From an archaeon (GTDB lineage Archaea > Iainarchaeota > Iainarchaeia > Iainarchaeales > Iainarchaeaceae): a stretch of DNA of 6,272 nt. Made by a program: the position numbers and the translations under genes. Below the pieces are notes generated by a model. It worked only from the letters and a program-made list of their open reading frames with translations. It had not been told where the DNA came from and ran no database searches. Shown here piece after piece: positions 1-5,414 of this stretch (its first letter is position 1; every line of letters begins with the position of its first letter). The stretch lies in contig JANLGZ010000013.1 in assembly GCA_024653905.1 (NCBI GenBank), positions 1 to 6,272 on the forward strand. Reading direction: 5' to 3'.

Positions 1-104
1 CTTTTTTCTTTAGAGTCATCTTCTGTTTCGCTTTCGGAATGTCTCTGGTGTGGTGGCAAATTAAAACCTTCAATATAAAATCCCTTATTGTAACAATAAT
101 AACT
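1..104. other. Upstream region of polB, no supported gene
   Basis: This stretch holds a T-rich patch at 1-11 and the polB TATA box at 74-79. The frame of polB is open through it and offers an earlier ATG at 39, but the 22 extra residues that start would add have no counterpart in family B polymerases. On the minus strand an ATG whose A lies at 19 opens a reading frame of only six codons before the window edge, which is too short to judge. I see no RNA gene or repeat here. Confidence 0.5.
72..80 (+). promoter_or_regulatory. Archaeal TATA box (box A) for polB
   Basis: AATATAAAA contains TATAAA at 74-79, starting 31 bases before the ATG at 105. Archaeal transcription usually starts about 25 bases downstream of the centre of the box, so the start would fall within a few bases of the ATG. 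No Shine-Dalgarno-like sequence precedes the ATG, which fits leaderless translation. The spacing also supports 105 over the in-frame ATG at 39, which lies upstream of the box. The transcription start is inferred. Confidence 0.6.
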
Positions 105-3100
105 ATGGCATATAATAAAGTTACTGGATTGCTCTTAGAAGCCGATTATAAAGTGGATGAGCAGGGGAATTGTGCAATCCAGATTTTTGTAAGCAATGAT
201 AAAAAAATTGAAAAATATGAGGACCCTGATTTTAAACCGTATTTTCATGTTATTGTAAAAGACCCTGAAAAAACCATAAAAGCCATTGAAAATGCGGATT
301 TTGGGGAAGGAATAAAGACATTAAAAGTAGAAAAGGCTGAAAAGGAAAATGCGAAAAATGTTCTTAGGGTTTATTTCAAAAATCCGCAGGATTTAATAAA
401 AGCAAGAGAAACTGTAGAAGAGCTTGAAGGAGTTATTGAAAAAAGAGAATTTGATATTCCATTTGCGAATAGGTATTTGATTGATAAAAAATTAAAGCCA
501 ATGAGCGGTATTGAAATCGAAGAAGAAAATGGAGAAATAAGAAAAATTGTTTCAAAAGAAATTAAACATGAATTAAGAATTTGTGCAATTGATCTTGAAA
601 CTTATTCCCCGGGAAGATTTTCAGACCCGCAAAAAGACCCAATTTTAATGGCTGTGCTTTCAACAAAAAAAGAATCAATTGTTTACACTTACAAAAAAAC
701 TAATGCAAAAAATACTGTTGTTTTGAAGAATGAAAAAGAATTAGTGAAAAAAATCATTGATGACATCAATGAAATGCAGCCGGATATTCTGGTTACTTAT
801 AACGGGGATTCTTTTGATATGCCTTATATAAAAACAAGGTGCGAGAAATTAAAACTTGATTGCAAAATAGGACACGGCGGAATCAGGATTTTTAGAAAGG
901 GCATGTACAACGCCACAAGTTTGAAAGGAATTCAGCACCTTGATGCATTCCAATTAGTAAAGTTTATGGCAAGGATTGGCGCAATTAGTCTGCTTAAATT
1001 TGATCTTGAAAATGTTTCTGAAAAATTATTCGGAAAACCAAAAGAAAAAGTTAAAGCCGAGGAAATTAACGAACTCTGGGATAAGGGCACAATAGACAGG
1101 GTTGTTGAATATAATCGTGAAGACGGAGCTGTAACTGTTGAACTTGCAGAGGAATTTTTGCCGTTGCAATTGCAATTAACCTCAATGTTAAGAATGTCTT
1201 TGCATGATACTTCCAGAGCTTCATCAAGCCAGATGGTTGAACAATTATTGATCGTGAACAGCTTTGACAAAAATGCGCTGATTCCAAACAAGCCAAGGGA
1301 AAGCGAAGTTAACCAAAGGAACCTGCAAACCTATCAGGGGGGTTTTGTGAAAGAACCTCTCCCTGGATTGCATGAAAATATCGCAGTACTGGATTTTCGG
1401 TCATTGCATCCTACAATTATGATTTCACATAATATTTCTCTTGAAACACTCAAATGCAATCATGCTGAATGTAAAAAAGGAAAGAATCTTTCTCCTGATA
1501 AGGATTGGTTTTGTGAAAAGGAAAAAGGATTTCTTTCAGGAATTCTCGAGGAGATTCTGAATAATAGAATTAAAATTAAAGGGGAAATGAAAAAATTTGA
1601 AAAAGGAAGCCATGGGTATAAAATGATGGATGCAAGACAGCACGCACTTAAGATTCTTCTGAATTCACATTACGGCTATCTTGGTTACCCAAGGGCAAGA
1701 TGGTATTCAAGAGAAAGCGCAAGGGCAGTAACTGCATGGAGCAGGCATTATATTCAGAATACAATGGAAAAGGCTAATGAAAGAGGATTCAAAACGCTTT
1801 ATGGGGACAGTGTTACTCGTGAAAGGAATATTGTTTTGAAAAATCCTTCAGACGAAATAGAAATCAGAAGCATTGAGGAATTCTACAATCAAACAGACGT
1901 AATTCCAGCTATAAGAAACGGTAAAACAATAAAACCCTGTAATGGTTATTCAACACTTTCAATTAATTCAAGCACCTTAAAGCCCGAATGGAAAAAAGTA
2001 AAAGAAATTATAAGACATAAATCAGGCAAAAAAATTTACAGAATAAACCAGAAATTTGGGGAAACCTGCGTCACTGAAGACCATTCAATTTTAATTGAGG
2101 AAAACGAGAATCTTGTTGAAACAAAAGCAACAGAATTGAAAGGCAAAAAACTTTTTTCTGCAGACATCCCAAAAGAGAAAAATTATATCAAGGAAATAGA
2201 CCTTTACAAGATACTCAACGAACATTATAATACCCTAAAATATAAAGGAAGAATTAAATTAGCCCAATTCCATGCAGATAAAAGCCACATTTGGTTCGGG
2301 TGGACAAACAGGAAACATAATATAAAATTAAAAAGAAAAATAAAAATTGATTCCCCAGAGTTTGAATCGTTATGCAGACTTTTTGGAGCATATATAGCAG
2401 AGGGAAGCAGTTCAACATATGAAACAACAAGCACAAGAATAGGGGCAAGTATTTCCTCTTCCAATAAGCCATGGCTTCAAGAACTGAGCGAAGATTATAA
2501 TAGGCTATTTGCAGGAGCAAATGTTTCTATAATAAGGTCTGCAAAGGGACAAAGAACATTAACCTATACAAATTCTTCTTTATCAAAAACAATACAATAT
2601 GAAGATAATACAATGAAACTGCAGTTAATGAACCAGATTAGCGCGATGTTTTTCAAAATTTTCTGCGGGCAAAAAAGCATAGGAAAAATGCTCCCTAATT
2701 TCATTTTCAATGTCCCAGATAAATACAAAAAATTAATACTTGAAAAAATGATTGAAGGAGACGGAAGCAGGTCAGTAAACAAAAAACTTGGATACACAAA
2801 AGAATATATAAAAAACAATTTCAGTTACACAACAAAATCACTTAAACTAATAAGCGGACTTTCAGTACTGCTCAAACAATTGGGACAGAATTATACAATA
2901 AATTACAGACCATCAAAACAAGCATACACACTAAAAACAAGCACAAAGCACAACAATAGAATAAAAACCAAAATTACAGAAGAAAAATACAACGGCTTTG
3001 TGTATGACCTTAGTGTTCAGGACAATAATAATTTTGTTGATGCATGCGGACAAATACTACTTCACAACACGGATTCATTATTTATTCTTGTTCCGAAAGA

Positions 3101-3764
3101 AAAAGGAAAAAAAGAAGTTGTTGAATTTGTTGAGGAAATTAATTCGAAATTACCAGGCGCAATGGAACTTGAATTTGAAGGTTTTTTTAAACGCGGGATT
3201 TTTGTAACAAAAAAAGAAGGCGGAGCAGCAAAGAAAAAATATGCACTTGTTGATTTTGAAGGAAATTTGAAAATAGTTGGTTTTGAATATGTGCGAAGAG
3301 ACTGGTCAACAATAGCAAAGGAAACTCAGAAATCGGTTATTGAAGCCGTGCTTAAAGAAGGAAATCCTGAAAAAGCAATTGCGCTTGTGAGAAAAGTTAT
3401 TAGTGAATTGAAAACAGGAAAGGTACCGAAAAAAGATTTGGTTATAATGACTCAACTTAAGAGAAAAATCGATAAATATGATTCTATAGGACCGCATGTG
3501 GCTGCTGCAAAAAAAGCAATTGAAAGAGGCAAAGAAATTGATATCGGTTCTGTTCTAGGTTTTATTATTACTAAAGGCGCAGGCAAAAGGATTTCTGATA
3601 CTGCAGAACTTGAAGAATATGTGGAAGAAGGAAATTATGATTCTGACTACTACATAAAAAACCAGATTATTCCTGCGGTAATCAAAATAATGCGCGAATT
3701 GGGTTATGAAGAGGAAGATTTGATACAAGGAGGGAAGCAGAGTTCATTATCTGCTTTCACGTAA
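105..3764 (+). CDS. polB: Family B DNA polymerase with intein in motif C
   Basis: Replicative DNA polymerase with 3'-5' proofreading; the precursor is 1219 residues and the spliced protein 799 (Pyrococcus enzymes are about 775). The N-terminal domain ends in FDIPFANRYLIDKKLKPM, as in uracil-sensing archaeal polymerases. Exonuclease motifs are DLET (D163, E165), YNGDSFD (Y232-D238) and YNRED (Y336, D340). Polymerase motif A is DFRSLHP (D430), motif B runs from K516 to NSHYG (520-524), and motif C is YGD (566-568) joined after splicing to TDSLF (from T989). KKKY (1043-1046) and RRDW (1064-1067) follow. The C terminus QSSLSAFT (1212-1219) resembles a PCNA-binding PIP box. All catalytic acids are present. 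Oddities are the intein, a His for the steric-gate Tyr of motif A, and SRES where Pyrococcus has a CKEC disulfide pair. The start at 105 is chosen from family alignment and TATA spacing. The gene is followed by map after 32 bases. Confidence 0.96.
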   Translation: MAYNKVTGLLLEADYKVDEQGNCAIQIFVSNDKKIEKYEDPDFKPYFHVIVKDPEKTIKAIENADFGEGIKTLKVEKAEKENAKNVLRVYFKNPQDLIKARETVEELEGVIEKREFDIPFANRYLIDKKLKPMSGIEIEEENGEIRKIVSKEIKHELRICAIDLETYSPGRFSDPQKDPILMAVLSTKKESIVYTYKKTNAKNTVVLKNEKELVKKIIDDINEMQPDILVTYNGDSFDMPYIKTRCEKLKLDCKIGHGGIRIFRKGMYNATSLKGIQHLDAFQLVKFMARIGAISLLKFDLENVSEKLFGKPKEKVKAEEINELWDKGTIDRVVEYNREDGAVTVELAEEFLPLQLQLTSMLRMSLHDTSRASSSQMVEQLLIVNSFDKNALIPNKPRESEVNQRNLQTYQGGFVKEPLPGLHENIAVLDFRSLHPTIMISHNISLETLKCNHAECKKGKNLSPDKDWFCEKEKGFLSGILEEILNNRIKIKGEMKKFEKGSHGYKMMDARQHALKILLNSHYGYLGYPRARWYSRESARAVTAWSRHYIQNTMEKANERGFKTLYGDSVTRERNIVLKNPSDEIEIRSIEEFYNQTDVIPAIRNGKTIKPCNGYSTLSINSSTLKPEWKKVKEIIRHKSGKKIYRINQKFGETCVTEDHSILIEENENLVETKATELKGKKLFSADIPKEKNYIKEIDLYKILNEHYNTLKYKGRIKLAQFHADKSHIWFGWTNRKHNIKLKRKIKIDSPEFESLCRLFGAYIAEGSSSTYETTSTRIGASISSSNKPWLQELSEDYNRLFAGANVSIIRSAKGQRTLTYTNSSLSKTIQYEDNTMKLQLMNQISAMFFKIFCGQKSIGKMLPNFIFNVPDKYKKLILEKMIEGDGSRSVNKKLGYTKEYIKNNFSYTTKSLKLISGLSVLLKQLGQNYTINYRPSKQAYTLKTSTKHNNRIKTKITEEKYNGFVYDLSVQDNNNFVDACGQILLHNTDSLFILVPKEKGKKEVVEFVEEINSKLPGAMELEFEGFFKRGIFVTKKEGGAAKKKYALVDFEGNLKIVGFEYVRRDWSTIAKETQKSVIEAVLKEGNPEKAIALVRKVISELKTGKVPKKDLVIMTQLKRKIDKYDSIGPHVAAAKKAIERGKEIDIGSVLGFIITKGAGKRISDTAELEEYVEEGNYDSDYYIKNQIIPAVIKIMRELGYEEEDLIQGGKQSSLSAFT
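1809..3068 (+). mobile_element. Intein with LAGLIDADG endonuclease at PolB motif C (pol-c site)
   Basis: In-frame protein intron of 420 residues, lying exactly between YGD and TDSLF of the polymerase active site. Block A starts with Ser1 (SVTRERNI). Block B is VTEDHSIL with the TxxH residues T89 and H92. The endonuclease motifs are LFGAYIAEG (from residue 191, acidic E198) and LEKMIEGDG (acidic D318), so both metal-binding acids remain. Block F is GFVYDLSVQDNNNF, and block G is ILLHN with the penultimate H419 and terminal N420. The +1 extein residue is Thr, which can act as splicing nucleophile. By family knowledge the intein should self-splice to give active polymerase, and the endonuclease would cut intein-free polB alleles. 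About 100 residues separate block B from the first endonuclease motif. Isoleucine is often encoded by ATA here, more than in the exteins. Confidence 0.95.
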
Positions 3765-3765
3765 A

Positions 3766-3773
3766 CTTTAAAA
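3766..3773 (+). promoter_or_regulatory. Possible TATA box for map
   Basis: CTTTAAAA lies just after the polB stop, with TTTAAA starting 30 bases before the map ATG. This is nearly the same spacing as the polB TATA box. If used, transcription would start close to the ATG and leave the Shine-Dalgarno-like sequence at 3783-3788 out of the transcript. Either map is co-transcribed with polB and uses that ribosome site, or it has its own nearly leaderless promoter. The sequence does not decide between them. Confidence 0.35.
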
Positions 3774-3782
3774 CCCGTTTCA

Positions 3783-3788
3783 GAGGAG
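3783..3788 (+). promoter_or_regulatory. Ribosome binding site of map
   Basis: GAGGAG ends 8 bases before the ATG at 3797 and matches the anti-Shine-Dalgarno CCUCC of archaeal 16S rRNA. It is the only clear Shine-Dalgarno sequence before a gene in this window. It suggests that map is read, at least partly, from a longer message starting upstream, probably with polB. Confidence 0.6.
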
Positions 3789-3796
3789 ATTTATTC

Positions 3797-4693
3797 ATGG
3801 AAAAAGAAGAATTACAGGATTATAAGAAAGCAGGGGAAATAGTTAAGGAAGTCCATGAGCTTTCAAAGAAAAAGCTTAAAGTTGGGACTAATCTTTTTGA
3901 GTTTGCTGAGGAAATCGAATCAGCAATTAAAAAGAAAGGCGGTTTTCCTGCATTTCCGATAAACTTATCAGTAAACAATGTGGCCGCTCATTATACGCCT
4001 GGTTTTGAATCAAAGGATACCTTGGAAGAAGACGCGGTTATCAAAGTGGATATTGGGGTTCATGTAAACGGGTATATTTGTGATACTGCTGAAACAATTG
4101 ATTTTTCAGGCAAGCAAACCGAAATGGTTAATGCTTCAAAAGAAGCTCTGGAAGCAGCAGTAAAACTTGTAAAAGAAGAAACTGAATTAGGACTCTTCGG
4201 GGAAAAAATTCAGGAAATAATTAAAGGAAAAGGATTCAATCCAATTCATAATCTTTCAGGCCATGGAGTTAAGAAATATGATGCACACACTTATCCTACA
4301 ATTCCTAATATTGCCAACCATGACACAAAGGTTCTGGAAGACGGAATGGCTATCGCAATCGAACCTTTTGCCACTGATGGACAAGGCTTTGTAAAAGAAG
4401 GAAACCAAGCGGAAATTTTCCAGATTGATGAAAAGAAATCTTTGAGGGGAAGAGAAGCAAGAAAAATACTTGATTTTATTGATGAGAAATACTCAGGACT
4501 TCCGTTTGCAGAAAGATGGATTCAAAGAGATTTGAAAATGAGCGAATTTGCACGCAAAGTTGGTTTGCGGGAATTAATGCAGAAAAAATGCATTGGTGCT
4601 TTTCCTCTGCTGAAAGAAGAAGAAGGAAAAATAGTAACCCAATCAGAAACAACCTTGCTTTTGAATGAAGGAAAAGTAATCCGCTTGTACTGA
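3797..4693 (+). CDS. map: Methionine aminopeptidase, type II (archaeal)
   Basis: Cytosolic metalloprotease that removes the initiator Met from nascent proteins when the second residue is small. At 298 residues it is close to the roughly 295 of the Pyrococcus enzyme, in the pita-bread fold. The five dinuclear metal ligands are all visible: D85 and D96 in KVDIGVHVNGYICD, H156 in NLSGHGV, E189 in AIAIEPF, and E284 in TQSETTLLL. The substrate-binding H65 (AHYTPG) and a second His, H164, are also present. The segment of about 60 residues between E189 and E284, with the helical stretch RKILDFIDEKYS, is the type II insertion. There is no N-terminal zinc-finger extension, as expected for archaea. The ATG at 3797 is set by the GAGGAG site and by alignment with the family. 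The gene follows polB by 32 bases and stops 14 bases before a tRNA gene. Confidence 0.95.
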   Translation: MEKEELQDYKKAGEIVKEVHELSKKKLKVGTNLFEFAEEIESAIKKKGGFPAFPINLSVNNVAAHYTPGFESKDTLEEDAVIKVDIGVHVNGYICDTAETIDFSGKQTEMVNASKEALEAAVKLVKEETELGLFGEKIQEIIKGKGFNPIHNLSGHGVKKYDAHTYPTIPNIANHDTKVLEDGMAIAIEPFATDGQGFVKEGNQAEIFQIDEKKSLRGREARKILDFIDEKYSGLPFAERWIQRDLKMSEFARKVGLRELMQKKCIGAFPLLKEEEGKIVTQSETTLLLNEGKVIRLY

Positions 4694-4707
4694 AATTTTC
4701 ATTTAAA

Positions 4708-4830
4708 GCTCCCGTGGGGTAGTGGATAGCCTTTAAGCTTGCGGTAAACTTTTTGAAAACGGATTCCGGAAAGTTAATCAAAAAGGTTTGCAACCAGCTT
4801 GAGACCCGAGTTCGATTCTCGGCGGGAGCG
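4708..4830 (+). tRNA. tRNA-Arg (anticodon GCG) with an intron
   Basis: The acceptor stem GCTCCCG (4708-4714) pairs perfectly with CGGGAGC (4823-4829); the discriminator is G at 4830 and CCA is not encoded. The D arm has GGGT with wobble pairs and a loop holding GG and A20. The anticodon stem TAAGC (4734-4738) pairs with GCTTG (4797-4801). The T arm is CCGAG, loop TTCGATT, CTCGG. Removing intron 4745-4795 gives a 72-base tRNA with loop TTGCGGA and anticodon GCG at 4741-4743, which reads CGC and CGU. C35 and A20 are known arginine identity elements and support the call. The gene starts 14 bases after map with no convincing promoter of its own, so processing out of a map message is likely. The only uncertainty is exact intron placement, which the splice motif fixes well. 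Confidence 0.93.
4745..4795 (+). other. tRNA intron at position 37/38, bulge-helix-bulge type
   Basis: The 51-base intron sits at the canonical archaeal site, one base after the anticodon. The central 4-bp helix is TTGC (4739-4742) with GCAA (4790-4793). It is flanked by three-base bulges GGT (4743-4745) and CCA (4794-4796), each cut after its second base. The outer intron helix pairs AAAC with GTTT and TTTTTG with CAAAAA, with one bulged G. The inner helix is the anticodon stem. This is a full hBHBh' substrate for the archaeal tRNA splicing endonuclease. I see no C/D guide-RNA boxes in the intron. Confidence 0.88.
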
Positions 4831-4834
4831 TACA

Positions 4835-4850
4835 TTTTTGTCAACAAAAA
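4835..4850 (+). terminator. Weak hairpin and T-run after the tRNA
   Basis: TTTTTG (4835-4840) can pair with CAAAAA (4845-4850) across a TCAA loop, five bases after the tRNA discriminator. A run of five T on the coding strand is the usual kind of archaeal termination signal; the hairpin is mostly A-T pairs and may be incidental. It would end the polB-map-tRNA transcript before the arrestin-like gene, which has its own TATA-like box just downstream. Confidence 0.35.
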
Positions 4851-4860
4851 AATTAAATAA
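4851..4860 (+). promoter_or_regulatory. Possible TATA box for the arrestin-like gene
   Basis: AATTAAATAA lies 30 to 40 bases before the ATG at 4890, giving a predicted transcript start a few bases upstream of the ATG. No Shine-Dalgarno sequence is seen before the ATG, which fits a short or absent leader. The A+T-rich surroundings make chance matches likely. Confidence 0.4.
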
Positions 4861-4889
4861 ACTAAAAGCGTGATTTATTAGGTTATTTT

Positions 4890-5357
4890 ATGGTATTCGG
4901 ATTTGGCGCAGGAAAAATTGACCTCAAATTAGAGAAGACTGTTTTTAATCCAGGCGAAACTATTCAGGGAGAAGTATTTCTGAAAGTAAACAAGCCCACA
5001 AAAGCAAAAGGGGTCAAGGTTGTTCTTAGGGCTACAATGGAAACAACAAGCTACTCGCATGGAAAAAGAACAAACAGGACTGAAACACTTTATAATTTTG
5101 AACAGGAAATGGATGTGGAAAGAGAGTATGACCCAAGCGATGGAGAAAGAACCTACAAGTTTCAATTGCAGGTTCCTACAAATATCGGGAACAAACCTGA
5201 TTTTGGAAATGAAGCATTAGGGCAATTAATGAATGTTGCTAATATGTTTTCAGGAAGATCAAGCCAGGTGAAATGGTTATTGACGGCAAAACTTGATATT
5301 CCAATGGGTTTTGATGTATCAAAAACAGTTCAAATAAGCGTTTCTGAAAGCAAATAA
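4890..5357 (+). CDS. Arrestin-fold protein, single N-terminal-type domain
   Basis: A 155-residue protein with no signal peptide and no membrane segment. It has the alternating beta pattern of an arrestin N-terminal or Spo0M-like domain: KIDLKLEKTVFNPGETIQGEV (residues 9-29) matches the family start with its PGE-x-x-x-G-x-V turn; VKVVLRATMET (42-52) is the next strand; YKFQLQVP (89-96) fits the conserved strand ending in a proline; VKWLLTAKLDIP (127-138) fits the strand before the domain end. The loop at 100-124 is variable and rich in Asn, Gly and Met. The length covers one such domain, while eukaryotic arrestins have two. The function is unknown; related folds serve as protein-binding scaffolds, but no partner is suggested by its neighbours. 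The frame continues after the TAA straight into the endonuclease gene, 57 bases on. Confidence 0.65.
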   Translation: MVFGFGAGKIDLKLEKTVFNPGETIQGEVFLKVNKPTKAKGVKVVLRATMETTSYSHGKRTNRTETLYNFEQEMDVEREYDPSDGERTYKFQLQVPTNIGNKPDFGNEALGQLMNVANMFSGRSSQVKWLLTAKLDIPMGFDVSKTVQISVSESK

Positions 5358-5385
5358 ATCGCACCGGCAATGACGTCTAAAAGCC

Positions 5386-5394
5386 AATATAAAT
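5386..5394 (+). promoter_or_regulatory. TATA box for the downstream endonuclease gene
   Basis: AATATAAAT, with TATAAA at 5388-5393, starts 27 bases before the ATG at 5415. The predicted transcript start falls on or next to that ATG, and no ribosome binding site is seen. The box closely resembles the polB one (AATATAAAA). It favours 5415 over the earlier in-frame ATG at 5370, which lies upstream of the box. Confidence 0.5.
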
Positions 5395-5414
5395 CGCAAC
5401 TTCTTCGTTTTATA

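Noticed and set aside
1..19. Possible divergent minus-strand gene starting at 19
   Set aside because: Only six codons are visible, there is no ribosome site, and no TATA box lies at the spacing used elsewhere in the window.
39..104. Upstream ATG in frame with polB, adding 22 residues
   Set aside because: The extra residues are hydrophobic and unlike any PolB N terminus, the polB TATA box lies downstream of this ATG, and MAYNKVTGLLLEADY fits the family start.
932..2818. Several minus-strand open frames inside polB and the intein
   Set aside because: They are antisense shadows in A+T-rich coding sequence, with no family resemblance and no start signals.
4702..4707. TTTAAA as the tRNA promoter
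   Set aside because: It directly abuts the mature tRNA 5' end, so transcription from it would begin inside the tRNA.
4476..4847. Minus-strand reading frame of 123 codons across the map end and tRNA
   Set aside because: Its start region (APAENRTRVSSW) is the usual false translation of the antisense of a tRNA 3' half; the rest is a shadow of map.
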